Assembly (NCBI GenBank): GCA_035604685.1
Contig: DATNIB010000009.1
Location: forward strand, 1-23,960
Direction of reading: 5' to 3'
DNA length: 23,960 bases
From: DATNIB01 sp035604685
Lineage (GTDB): Bacteria > Actinomycetota > Acidimicrobiia > Acidimicrobiales > RAAP-2
Below are positions 6,728 to 14,244 of this stretch, one piece after another (the first letter of the stretch is position 1; every line of letters begins with the position of its first letter). A model generated the notes under the pieces. That model did not search any database. It had not been told where the DNA came from and saw nothing but the letters and a program-made list of their open reading frames with translations. The position numbers and the translations under genes were made by a program.

Positions 6728-7546
6728 CTAGGGGAGACCCAGGCGCGCCAGGATCGGCCGGTGGTCCGAGCCGGCGTCTGGACGGACCTCGCCCCCGCCC
6801 ATCGACAGGCCGCGCACGACGATGTGGTCGACCTGGCTGTGCGGCCGCCACGACGGCCACGTCTTGCCCACGACCGCCCGCCGCCACCCGGGGAGGAGCA
6901 GGCGGACGGGCGGCCCCCACAGGTTCATGTCGGCGGCGACGACCGCGGGGCCGGCGCCGACCACGCGGTCGAGCGCGCCGGCCAGGCGCTGGTAGTGCAG
7001 CGGGGACCCGTAGGTGAGGTGCGGCATGTGGGTGGCGACGACCGGCACCTGGCGCCCGCCGACCTCGACCCACACGACGAGGGCGGCGCGGCGGGCCCGG
7101 TCGCGCCAGAGCCGCCCGAGCTCGATCACCTCGGTGCGCACGACCGGGAGCCGCGTCAGCACCGCGATGTCCCAGCTCCCGGGTTGTGCCAGCCGGAACC
7201 GCTCCGAGCGCGTCACGCGGCGCGACAGCGGCCGCTCGCTGTCGAGGTAGAGGGAGTGGTTGACGCTGCGCCAGTCGAGCGATGGCATCCAGCGGCGGTC
7301 GGCCCGCGGGTCGGGGCGCGCCACGCGCCCCGAGGCCAGCGAGTGCTCGTGGCGCTCATACCCGAGGGTCGAGGCGATGGTCTCGGCCAGCCCGGGTCCG
7401 TCGTCGGGTCGCCAGGACTCCTGGAGCGCGAGGACGTCGGCCTCGAGCGCCCGGCAGGCCTCGAGCCAGTCGAACGGCCGTCCCCAGCCGTCGACCCCGG
7501 CGTGGAGGTTGAAGCTGGCCACCACGAATTGGGAGGTCCCGCCCAT
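6728..7546 (-). CDS. Endonuclease/exonuclease/phosphatase (EEP) family protein (272 aa)
   Basis: The fold is the DNase I-like metal-dependent phosphoesterase fold (PF03372). The conserved catalytic pattern can be followed in order: ASFNLHAG with N13, LALQESW with metal-binding E43, THMPHL (the His of the central loop), AADMNLWG (Asp and Asn of the active site), VDHIVV, and the C-terminal SDHRPILARL with D261 and H262. These enzymes cleave phosphodiesters in nucleic acids, phospholipids or inositol phosphates; nothing decides the substrate here. There is no signal peptide, so it is probably cytoplasmic. The start is ATG at 7544-7546 (MGGTSQF), just before the fold begins; no strong ribosome binding site is visible there. 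The much longer frame upstream is the antisense of the next Nudix gene. It is divergent from that gene and heads a three-gene set with two small membrane proteins. Confidence 0.88.
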   Translation of the reverse strand: MGGTSQFVVASFNLHAGVDGWGRPFDWLEACRALEADVLALQESWRPDDGPGLAETIASTLGYERHEHSLASGRVARPDPRADRRWMPSLDWRSVNHSLYLDSERPLSRRVTRSERFRLAQPGSWDIAVLTRLPVVRTEVIELGRLWRDRARRAALVVWVEVGGRQVPVVATHMPHLTYGSPLHYQRLAGALDRVVGAGPAVVAADMNLWGPPVRLLLPGWRRAVVGKTWPSWRPHSQVDHIVVRGLSMGGGEVRPDAGSDHRPILARLGLP

Positions 7547-7596
7547 GCTCGCGGCGAGGCTAGAGCACCCATTGCCAGGCCGGCGCAAGCGGCCGG

Positions 7597-7625
7597 TTGT
7601 TCGGCTGAGGGTTTGTGGTACGTAT
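7597..7625 (+). promoter_or_regulatory. Candidate promoter for the Nudix/zinc-ribbon operon
   Basis: TTGTTC (7597-7602) and TACGTA (7619-7624) stand 16 nt apart and resemble -35 and -10 elements. The predicted start of transcription falls at about the GTG start codon at 7631, suggesting a leaderless message; no Shine-Dalgarno is seen before that codon. The region is the 84-nt divergent gap with the EEP gene. Confidence 0.4.
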
Positions 7626-7630
7626 GAACG

Positions 7631-8227
7631 GTGGGAGCGAAGGCGACACCCGCCTACCGGGACGGGTTGGATCTCGCCCGTCTGGTGGGCGAACACGCGC
7701 CGGCCGATGAGCTCGAGGGGCTGGCCAAGACGCGCTTTCTGGCCGAGCTGACCCGCCTGCAGGACCCCTGCAACCAGTCGGCCGACCCCGTGCACGTGAC
7801 CGCCTCCGCACTGGTGGTCGGCCCCCGCGGCACCCTCCTGCACCTCCACCGTCGCCTCCGGCGCTGGCTCCAGCCCGGTGGGCACGTGGAAGAGGACGAG
7901 ACCCCCGCCGAGGCGGCGCGGCGCGAGATGCGCGAGGAGACCGGTCTCGAGGGCACCGATCCTGGACCCGACCCGGTGCTGCTGCGGCTCGACGTGCACC
8001 CGGCCGCCCTCGGGCACACCCATCTCGACCTCTGCTACCTGCTCTTGGTGGGAGACGTCGACCCGCGGCCGGGTCCCGGCGAGAGCACCGCGGTGCGCTG
8101 GTTCGGCTGGCCCGAAGCCGAGGCCGTCGCAGACGCCGGCCTGGCCGGCGCCATCCGCGCCGCGCATCGCCGCCTGGAGGTCGGCCAGGCGGGCGCCGCC
8201 AGGCCGAGAAAGCGGAACGGCGAGTGA
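7631..8227 (+). CDS. Nudix hydrolase (198 aa)
   Basis: The protein has a complete Nudix box: G84, five residues, E90, seven residues, then R98-E99-M-R101-E102-E103-T-G105. It is preceded by WLQPGGHVEEDE. The roughly 50-residue N-terminal extension and the WLQPGGHVE context match a Nudix subgroup frequent in actinobacteria, but the substrate is unknown. The start is GTG at 7631. The nearby ATG at 7624 is out of frame. The last codons overlap the next gene (GTGA at 8224-8227), so translation of the zinc-ribbon protein is coupled to it. It is the first gene of a four-gene plus-strand run. It is not closely similar to the Nudix protein at 469-939. Confidence 0.9.
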   Translation: MGAKATPAYRDGLDLARLVGEHAPADELEGLAKTRFLAELTRLQDPCNQSADPVHVTASALVVGPRGTLLHLHRRLRRWLQPGGHVEEDETPAEAARREMREETGLEGTDPGPDPVLLRLDVHPAALGHTHLDLCYLLLVGDVDPRPGPGESTAVRWFGWPEAEAVADAGLAGAIRAAHRRLEVGQAGAARPRKRNGE

Positions 8228-8982
8228 GCCTGGCGGAGCCGGCCGGGACCGGGGTGCTGGCTCGGCTGCTCGGCCTCCAACAGCTCGACACCGCGATCGC
8301 CCAGCACGAGCACCGCAAGGGCGCGCTCCCCGAGCGCGCGCTGCTCCAGGCGACCGAACGCGACGCGGTGACCGTGCGCCGCCGCATGGCCGAGGTCGAG
8401 GGGGAACGACAGGTGCTCCTCGATCGCCAAGGGGAGCTCGAGAACCAGACCGCGTCCATCACCGCGCGGCGCCGCTCCCTCGAGGAGCGCCTCTACGGCG
8501 CGCGGGGGGTGGCCGGACGCGAGCTCGCCCAGATGGAGGCCGAGATCACCCAGCTCAACCGCCGGCGGGCCGAGATCGAAGAGATCGAGCTGCAGCTGCT
8601 GGTGGACCAGGAACCGCTCGACGCCGAGCTGGGGGCGGCGGAGCAGCGGCTGGCCGCCCTCGACGCCGTCGCGGTCGCGCAGCGCGCGGCGGTGGCGTCG
8701 GCCGACGTGGAGATCGACGGCGAGCTGGTCTCGCTGCGCCTGGCGCGGGGCGAGGCGGTGGCCGGGATCCCCGACGAGCTGCTCGAGCGCTACGAGGGGC
8801 TGCGCCGGCGGCTGGACGGCGTGGGGGCGGCGCGCCTCATCGGCAACCGCTGCGACGGCTGCCACCTGGAGCTCCCGGCGGTCGAGGTGGACCACATCCG
8901 GCACCTGGCGCCCGACGAGATCGTGACCTGCGACCAGTGCGGCCGGATCCTCGTGCGCGAGGCGCCGGCCCCGCCTCCCTGA
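8224..8982 (+). CDS. Coiled-coil C4-type zinc-ribbon protein (252 aa)
   Basis: The protein has a long N-terminal charged helical part (about 15-185), rich in Leu, Glu and Arg heptads, as expected for an antiparallel coiled coil. It ends in a zinc ribbon with C210-x2-C213 and C236-x2-C239. This is the architecture of the zf-RING_7/CT398 family (PF02591), bacterial proteins proposed to act as adaptors or nucleic-acid binders; no enzymatic role is known. In mycobacteria the homologue (Rv2229c) sits beside an RNase H/acid-phosphatase fusion and a Nif3-like gene. Here the phosphatase domain follows as a separate protein and no Nif3 or RNase H is present. The GTG start at 8224 overlaps the preceding stop as GTGA. 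Confidence 0.9.
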   Translation: MSLAEPAGTGVLARLLGLQQLDTAIAQHEHRKGALPERALLQATERDAVTVRRRMAEVEGERQVLLDRQGELENQTASITARRRSLEERLYGARGVAGRELAQMEAEITQLNRRRAEIEEIELQLLVDQEPLDAELGAAEQRLAALDAVAVAQRAAVASADVEIDGELVSLRLARGEAVAGIPDELLERYEGLRRRLDGVGAARLIGNRCDGCHLELPAVEVDHIRHLAPDEIVTCDQCGRILVREAPAPPP

Positions 8983-8992
8983 CCGAGGGCCG

Positions 8993-9619
8993 ATGCTCAT
9001 CCTGCTGCGCCACGGGGAGTCGGAGGCCAACGCGGCCGGGCTCCTCCTCGGCCGGACCGACTCGCCGCTGAGCGAGCGCGGCCGGCGCCAGGCCGCGGCC
9101 CTGGGGCCGCTCGTCGGCACCGTCCATCGCGTGGTCTCGAGCCCCCTTCTGCGGGCCCGCCACACGGCCGAGGCGCTCGAGACGGGCACCGGCGTCGAGA
9201 TCGACCCGCGCTGGGTGGAGGTCGACTACGGCGAGTACGAGGGCCAACCGCTCGACGCCGTGCCGGCCGAGGTCTGGCGGCGCTGGCGCGCCGACCCCCA
9301 CTTCCGCCCGCCGGGGGGCGAGACGCTGGCCGAGCTGGCCGCCCGGGTGCGGGCCGCCTGCGACGAGCTCTTCTCCGAACCCGGGCGAGGCGCGCGGGCC
9401 GACGACGCCGACGTGGTCGTCGTGAGCCACGTCTCGCCGATCAAGGCGGCGGTGGCCTGGGCGCTGCGCGCGGCGGCGCCGCTCGACTTCCGGCTGCACC
9501 TCTCGACCGGCTCGCTCACCAGCATCGGCTGGGGGTCCGACGGCCCGGTGCTGCACGCCTTCAACGTCGTCGTCCCCGAGCCGGCGCCCCTGGCAGGGCC
9601 GCCGGCGCGCGAGTCATGA
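8993..9619 (+). CDS. Histidine phosphatase family protein (208 aa)
   Basis: This belongs to the phosphoglycerate-mutase-like (branch 1 histidine phosphatase) superfamily. The catalytic RHGE lies at residues 6-9, with H7 as the phosphorylated His. The LSERGRRQA segment, an early SSPLLRARHTA segment, an acidic VEVDYGEYEG loop and the second catalytic His in VVSHVSPIKA are all present. It resembles the C-terminal acid phosphatase domain of the mycobacterial RNase H/phosphatase fusion (Rv2228c), which also lies next to the zinc-ribbon gene. The RNase H half is absent here. Members also include alpha-ribazole phosphatase (CobC), but there are no cobalamin genes nearby to support that. The ATG at 8993 lies 10 nt after the upstream stop. 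Confidence 0.9.
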   Translation: MLILLRHGESEANAAGLLLGRTDSPLSERGRRQAAALGPLVGTVHRVVSSPLLRARHTAEALETGTGVEIDPRWVEVDYGEYEGQPLDAVPAEVWRRWRADPHFRPPGGETLAELAARVRAACDELFSEPGRGARADDADVVVVSHVSPIKAAVAWALRAAAPLDFRLHLSTGSLTSIGWGSDGPVLHAFNVVVPEPAPLAGPPARES

Positions 9620-9642
9620 TCGCAGCGACGACGGGAGGAACG

Positions 9643-10629
9643 ATGCAGACGCGCGCGCTCGGATCGCAGGGCCTGGTGGTCTCGGCCATCGGGCTCGGGT
9701 GCATGGGGATGAGCCAGTCCTACGGCGAGGGGGACGAGGCCGAGAGCCGGGCGACGATCGAGCACGCCCTCGACCTCGGGATCACGCTGTTCGACACGGC
9801 CGACGTCTACGGCCCGTTCACCAACGAGGTGCTGGTCGGCCAGACCCTGTCGGCCCGGCGCGACGAGGTGGTCATCGCGACCAAGTTCGGCAACGAGCGG
9901 GCCGCCGACCGGACCTGGCTCGGCGTGAACGGCCGGCCCGAGTACGTGCGCGCCTGCTGCGACGCCTCGCTCGGCCGGTTGGGCACCGACCGGATCGACC
10001 TCTACTACCAGCACCGCGTCGACCCGTCGGTGCCCGTCGAGGAGACCTTCGGCGCCCTGGGCGAGCTGGTGGCGGCCGGCAAGGTGCGGTACCTCGGCAT
10101 CTCGGAGGCGGCGCCCGACACGATCGCCCGCGCCCACGCCACCCACCCGGTCTCGGCCGTCCAGAGCGAGTACTCCCTCTTCACCCGCGACCCCGAGGAC
10201 GGCGTGCTGGACCGGACCGGGGAGCTCGGGATCGGGTTCGTGCCCTTCAGCCCGCTCGGCCGCGGGATGCTCTCCGGCGCGCTCACGAGCGTCGAGCAGT
10301 TTAGGCCGGGCGACTTCCGGCGCCACTCGCCGCGCTTTTCCGAGAAGAACTTCGAGGCCAACCTGGCCACGGTGCGACGCCTCAGCGAGCTGGCCCGCGA
10401 CAAGGGGGTCACCCCGGCCCAGCTGGCCCTCGCCTGGGTGCTCGACCGCGGCATCGACATCGTGCCCATCCCCGGGACCAAGCGCCGGAGCTACCTCGAG
10501 GAGAACGTCGGCGCCCTCGACGTCGAGCTGAGCGACGAGGACCGCGCCGTCATCGAGGACGTGGCGCCCCGCGGGGTGGCGGCCGGCGACCGCTACGGCC
10601 CCGAGCAGATGGCGCGCGTCAACCTCTGA
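9643..10629 (+). CDS. Aldo/keto reductase (328 aa)
   Basis: This is an NADPH-dependent carbonyl reductase of the AKR superfamily with a TIM-barrel fold. The catalytic tetrad is visible: D51 and Y56 in LFDTADVYG, K81 in ATKFG, and H125 in LYYQHRVDP. The C-terminal VPIPGTKRRSYLEENVGA is the cofactor-binding segment. Sequence style (LGCMGMSQSYG near the N-terminus, YYQHRVDP) is that of the AKR11/13-like bacterial group (IolS/YghZ relatives); the substrate is unknown. I chose the ATG at 9643 because the usual family start (MQTRALGSQGL) follows it and GGGAGG precedes it at 9633-9638. The ATG at 9616 overlaps the phosphatase stop as ATGA and would add nine residues; it could be the real coupled start. 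Confidence 0.92.
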   Translation: MQTRALGSQGLVVSAIGLGCMGMSQSYGEGDEAESRATIEHALDLGITLFDTADVYGPFTNEVLVGQTLSARRDEVVIATKFGNERAADRTWLGVNGRPEYVRACCDASLGRLGTDRIDLYYQHRVDPSVPVEETFGALGELVAAGKVRYLGISEAAPDTIARAHATHPVSAVQSEYSLFTRDPEDGVLDRTGELGIGFVPFSPLGRGMLSGALTSVEQFRPGDFRRHSPRFSEKNFEANLATVRRLSELARDKGVTPAQLALAWVLDRGIDIVPIPGTKRRSYLEENVGALDVELSDEDRAVIEDVAPRGVAAGDRYGPEQMARVNL

Positions 10630-10638
10630 GGATGGTCA

Positions 10639-10663
10639 CGCCCGGGGCGGGGTCAACCGGGCG
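10639..10663. terminator. Possible bidirectional terminator hairpin
   Basis: CGCCCGG (10639-10645) and CCGGGCG (10657-10663) form a 7-bp GC stem with an 11-nt loop. It lies between the convergent aldo/keto reductase and cydC genes and overlaps the cydC stop. There is no T-tract on either side, so this is a structural guess only. Confidence 0.25.
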
Positions 10664-12356
10664 GCCCGGGGCGACGCCCGACGATCCGGCCCTCCTCTAG
10701 GACCGCGATCTCGGCGAAGCCATCCAGGCCCTCGTCGTCGTGGGCGACGAGCAGGACGCTGCGACCGCTCGCCGCCGCCAGCACGTCACGGAGCAGCTGC
10801 TCGGCGAGCGGCCGTTCGAGCCCGACGGTCGGCTCGTCGAGCACGAGGACCGGCGCGCCGAACAGGAGCGCCCGGGCCAGCGCCACCCGCTGGCGCTGGC
10901 CTCCCGAGAGCAGCCCGCCGTGCTCGCCGACGGCGGTCTCGAGGCCGTCGGGCAGCCCGGCCACCCACTCGGCCAGCTGGGCCGAGGAGAGCGCGGCGGC
11001 GATCGCGTCGTCGCCCGCGTCCGGTCGGCCGAGCGTGAGGTTGTGGCGGATCGACCCGGCGAAGAGGTCCGCCGCCTGGTCCAAGAGGCCGAACAGGCCC
11101 CGCGCCTCGCGCTGGGCCAGCCGCTCGATCGGCACCGCGCCGACGGCCACCGTGCCCGACTCGAGCGGCCAGAACCGCAGCAGCACCGAGACGAGGCTGC
11201 TCTTACCGGACCCGCTCCGGCCGACGACGGCCAGGCGGCCGCCCGGCTCGAGCCTGAGGTTCACCTCCTCCAGGGCCAGGCCGAGCTCGGGGCGGTAGCG
11301 GAGGCTGGCGCGCTCGAACGCGACGGCCGGGCACCCGGACGGCACCGCCCAGCGTTCGGCCGAGGGGGGATCGGTGACCGGCGGCGGCCGGTCGGCCACC
11401 GCCAGGAGGCGCCGACCGGCCGAGAGCGCGTCGGCCAGCCCGAGCGCGGCGGCCGAGGCCCCGCGCACGGGCTCGAAGGCGCCGAGCGCGGTCAGGGGCA
11501 GGACGGCCAGCATGATCCCTTCGAGCTGGTGTCGGTGCACGGCGGCGACGGCCAGGGCCAGCGTCCCGACGACGGCGCCGCCCGCGCACACGAGCGTGAG
11601 TGCCGAGGCCGCCGCCGAGGCCAGCGTCCGCCGGCGGGTCTGGCGCTCGATCGCGCCGCCCTCTTCGTCGATGCGTTCGAGCGCGGCGTCGACCCTGCCG
11701 AAGGCCAGCAGTTCGGCCGCGCCCTGGAGCAGGTCGACCACGTCGGCCGACAGCTCGGCGCGTCCGGCGCGCTCATCGAGGCGTTGGCGGCCGGCCAGGG
11801 CGAGCATCGGCGCGCCGACGAGCGCGAGGAGGAGGGAGGCACCGAGGACGAGGCCCGCCCACGGCAGGAGCACGGAGACGACGACGACGGCCAGGGCGGA
11901 CACGCCGAGCGCGACGACGAGGGGGTTGAGGCCCCGGAGGTAGAGGTCCTGGAGCGAGTCGACGTCCTCGAGGGCCCGGCTCGCCACGTCGCCGCTGCGC
12001 CAGCCCCACAGGCCGCCCGGGGCCAGCGGCTCCAGGCGGTCGAAGACCCAGACCCGCCAGCCGGCCAGCGCCCGGAACGCCGCGTCGTGCGTGGACAGCT
12101 GCTCGGCGTAGCGGAGCGGGGCGCGCAGCACCGCCACCACCTCGACCGCGGCCAGCAGCCCGGCGATGGCGCCGAGGCCCGGCCGCAACGCGGCGCGGTC
12201 GACCAGCGCGCCCGAGCCGGCCAACAGCCCGACGCCGGACGCGGCGGCCAAGAGGCCCAGCGCGAGCCCCCTCGCCACGATGCCCCACCGGGGCGGGCTC
12301 ACCCGGAGGAGGCGGCGGAGGACCTCGGCGTTCGAGGGCGCGGTGCTCGGACTCAC
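10653..12356 (-). CDS. cydC: Thiol reductant ABC exporter subunit CydC (567 aa)
   Basis: This fused permease-ATPase is one half of the CydDC heterodimer, which exports glutathione/cysteine-type thiols or affects haem handling and is needed for cytochrome bd assembly. The transmembrane domain (about 20-310) contains the CydC-typical LRYAEQLSTHDAAFRALAGWRVWVF stretch (81-105) and the DVDSLQDLYLRGL segment (131-143). The nucleotide-binding domain (about 345-567) has Walker A GRSGSGKSS (379-387), signature LSGGQ (483-487), Walker B VLVLDE (503-508) and the H-loop His (539). The start is GTG at 12354-12356, overlapping the cydD stop as GTGA. Much of the reading frame upstream of that is shadow of cydD. 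No cydA or cydB is in the window, so the assignment rests on subunit sequence alone. Confidence 0.9.
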   Translation of the reverse strand: MSPSTAPSNAEVLRRLLRVSPPRWGIVARGLALGLLAAASGVGLLAGSGALVDRAALRPGLGAIAGLLAAVEVVAVLRAPLRYAEQLSTHDAAFRALAGWRVWVFDRLEPLAPGGLWGWRSGDVASRALEDVDSLQDLYLRGLNPLVVALGVSALAVVVVSVLLPWAGLVLGASLLLALVGAPMLALAGRQRLDERAGRAELSADVVDLLQGAAELLAFGRVDAALERIDEEGGAIERQTRRRTLASAAASALTLVCAGGAVVGTLALAVAAVHRHQLEGIMLAVLPLTALGAFEPVRGASAAALGLADALSAGRRLLAVADRPPPVTDPPSAERWAVPSGCPAVAFERASLRYRPELGLALEEVNLRLEPGGRLAVVGRSGSGKSSLVSVLLRFWPLESGTVAVGAVPIERLAQREARGLFGLLDQAADLFAGSIRHNLTLGRPDAGDDAIAAALSSAQLAEWVAGLPDGLETAVGEHGGLLSGGQRQRVALARALLFGAPVLVLDEPTVGLERPLAEQLLRDVLAAASGRSVLLVAHDDEGLDGFAEIAVLEEGRIVGRRPGPPG

Positions 12357-14062
12357 GGCGCGACCCCGACGCCTGGATCGACGCGGGTGGCGGCACCGAG
12401 GACGACGGTGCGGTCCAGCGCGCCCACGATCTCGGGGTGGTGGCCGGCAACGATCACGGTTCGGCCGGACAACCAGGGCGCCAGCGACTGGCGCAACCGG
12501 GCGCGCGTCGAGCCGTCGAGGTGCGCGTCGGGCTCGTCGAGCAGGACGAGGGGCGCGTCGCGCAGCACGGCGCGGGCGATGGCGACGCGTTGGCGCTCCC
12601 CCGAGCTCAGCGGGACGCCGCCCTCGCCGACCGGCGTGTCCAACCCACCCGGGAGCCGCGCCAGCAGGGAGTCGAGCCCCGCCAGCTGCGCCGCGTCGGT
12701 GAGCCGCGCCGCGTCGGCCGTGGGATCGCCGAGTCGCAGGTTGTCGGCCAAGGAGCCACGGAAAAGGCGCGGGCGCTGCGGTACCCAGGAGACCTGCTCG
12801 CGCCAGCGCTCGACCGGCATCGCCGACAGGTCGGTCCCCCCGACCGACACCGTTCCGGCATCGGGCGCCACGAAACCGAGCAGGACCGCGAGCACGGTCG
12901 ACTTGCCGGCACCCGACGGCCCGATCAGCGCCAGGTGCTCGCCGGGCGCGACCTCGAGGCTCAGGTCCTCCAGGATCGGTCTGGCGCGGCCGGCGAAGGT
13001 GACCGTGATCCGCGACACGACGAGCGGGTGGGTCCTCGGGTCGGCGATCGGGCCCGCCCGCTCCGGGCGCTCTGGGAGCGGGAGCTCCAAGACGTCGAGC
13101 ACCCGGCCCGCGCCGGCTTGCCCCTCCGCGCTCGCGTGGAACTCGGCGCCGGCTCGCCGTAGCGGGAGGAACACCTCTGGGGACACGAGCAGGACCGCCA
13201 GCGCCCTCGACAGCGGCACGGTGCCGTCGAGGAGGCGCAGCCCGAGCACCATCGCGACCAGGCCCGTCCCGAGGCCCGTCAGCAGCTCGAGGGAGAGCGC
13301 CGAGAGGAGGGCGACGCGTAGGGTCCGCAGCGTGCCCTGGCGCACCCCATCGGTGGCTTCGGCCACCTCGCGGCGGCCGAGGTCGACGCGGCCGAAGGCG
13401 CGCAGCGTGGGCAGGCCTTGGACGAGCTCGAGCAGGTGCGCAGAGAGGGAGGAGAGGCGCCGCCACTGCCGCTCGCTCGCGGCGCGCGCCCGCCGCCCGA
13501 AGCCGACCATGGCCACCGGGACGCAGGCCACGAGCGCGACGAGCACCAGCAGGGACACCCAATCGGTGGCGGCCACCCAGGCGAGGATGGCCAGCGGCGC
13601 GACGCCCGCCAGCACCACCTGGGGCAGGTACCGGCCGAAGTAGGCGTCGAGCGAGTCGACCCCCCGGGTGGCCGCGAGTGACAGCTCTCCGGCGCGCTCG
13701 CCGGCCAACCAGGCGGGACCGAGGGCGAGGGTGTGACGGAGGAGCCGGCGCCGCAGCTCGGCGACGACCCGGCCTGAGGTTCGCTGGGCGGCCACGTCGC
13801 CGAGCCCGGTCAAGATCGCCCGCAGCGCCCACAGCGCCGCCAGGCCGATCAGCTGCGGAGCGACCTCCCCCAGGCGGGCACCGTCGAGGAGCGCGCGGGC
13901 GATCACGTTCGCCAGCAGCACCGCCTGCCCGATCACACAGGCGGTGCTGGCCAGGCCGAGCGCGACGGCCACCGACAGGTACCGTCGAACGATCGTCACC
14001 GCGCCGAGCAGGCGACGGTCGACCGGCCCCCGCTGATTCCCGGTTCGGGGTTCGCTCCTCAA
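12353..14062 (-). CDS. cydD: Thiol reductant ABC exporter subunit CydD (569 aa)
   Basis: This is the partner half-transporter of CydC. CydD-typical segments are present in the membrane domain: the DVAAQRTSGRVVAELRRRLL helix (89-108), GERAGELSLAATRGVDSLD (121-139) and YFGRYLPQVVLAGVAPLAIL (141-160). The nucleotide-binding domain has Walker A GPSGAGKST (381-389), signature LSSGERQ (485-491), Walker B LVLLDE (505-510) and the H-loop His (541). Both ATPase sites of the pair therefore look intact. No ATG is available. I chose TTG at 14060-14062, which has GGAGG just upstream at short (3-nt) spacing; a start slightly further in is possible. It is divergent from the acyl-CoA dehydrogenase cassette and shares with it a region containing a strong inverted repeat. 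Confidence 0.9.
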   Translation of the reverse strand: MRSEPRTGNQRGPVDRRLLGAVTIVRRYLSVAVALGLASTACVIGQAVLLANVIARALLDGARLGEVAPQLIGLAALWALRAILTGLGDVAAQRTSGRVVAELRRRLLRHTLALGPAWLAGERAGELSLAATRGVDSLDAYFGRYLPQVVLAGVAPLAILAWVAATDWVSLLVLVALVACVPVAMVGFGRRARAASERQWRRLSSLSAHLLELVQGLPTLRAFGRVDLGRREVAEATDGVRQGTLRTLRVALLSALSLELLTGLGTGLVAMVLGLRLLDGTVPLSRALAVLLVSPEVFLPLRRAGAEFHASAEGQAGAGRVLDVLELPLPERPERAGPIADPRTHPLVVSRITVTFAGRARPILEDLSLEVAPGEHLALIGPSGAGKSTVLAVLLGFVAPDAGTVSVGGTDLSAMPVERWREQVSWVPQRPRLFRGSLADNLRLGDPTADAARLTDAAQLAGLDSLLARLPGGLDTPVGEGGVPLSSGERQRVAIARAVLRDAPLVLLDEPDAHLDGSTRARLRQSLAPWLSGRTVIVAGHHPEIVGALDRTVVLGAATRVDPGVGVAP

Positions 14063-14171
14063 GGGCCTCCGGTCTGTCCGACGGGCGCGCCGCGCAACCG
14101 CGGCGCCGGCCCTGGGTGTTCACGCTACCGACCGGCAAATCCGCCCGGCGAAGGCGGCGACACCACTTCCC

Positions 14172-14209
14172 CCCGGATTGTTGTCACGGTAGGGTGACAA
14201 CAATCCGGG
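14172..14209. promoter_or_regulatory. Perfect 16-bp inverted repeat, probable repressor operator
   Basis: CCCGGATTGTTGTCAC (14172-14187) and GTGACAACAATCCGGG (14194-14209) are exact reverse complements separated by GGTAGG. The site lies in the 182-nt divergent region, 35 nt upstream of the acyl-CoA dehydrogenase start and 109 nt upstream of cydD. A TAGGGT box (14190-14195) that could be the -10 element for the cassette lies across its centre, so a protein bound here should block transcription. Arm length, symmetry and the TTGTCAC/GTGACAA core suit a TetR- or GntR-family dimer. The symmetry could instead form an RNA hairpin if transcribed, but no T-tract follows. Confidence 0.65.
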
Positions 14210-14244
14210 CGCGTCCGCGACTCGGCCGGGGTCTGGGGGTGCGC

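Noticed and set aside
9616..9642. The aldo/keto reductase start at ATG 9616, which overlaps the phosphatase stop.
   Set aside because: The extra nine residues are not family-like, and the ATG at 9643 has GGGAGG upstream and begins at the usual N-terminus. It remains a possible alternative.
10740..13643. A 967-codon plus-strand open frame across the ABC transporter genes.
   Set aside because: Composition is dominated by Arg, Gly, Ala and Glu, with no domain motifs. The minus strand carries complete CydD and CydC with all ATPase motifs.
14172..14209. The inverted repeat as a rho-independent terminator of cydD or the cassette.
   Set aside because: It is upstream of both divergent genes and is not followed by a T-tract, so an operator is the better reading.
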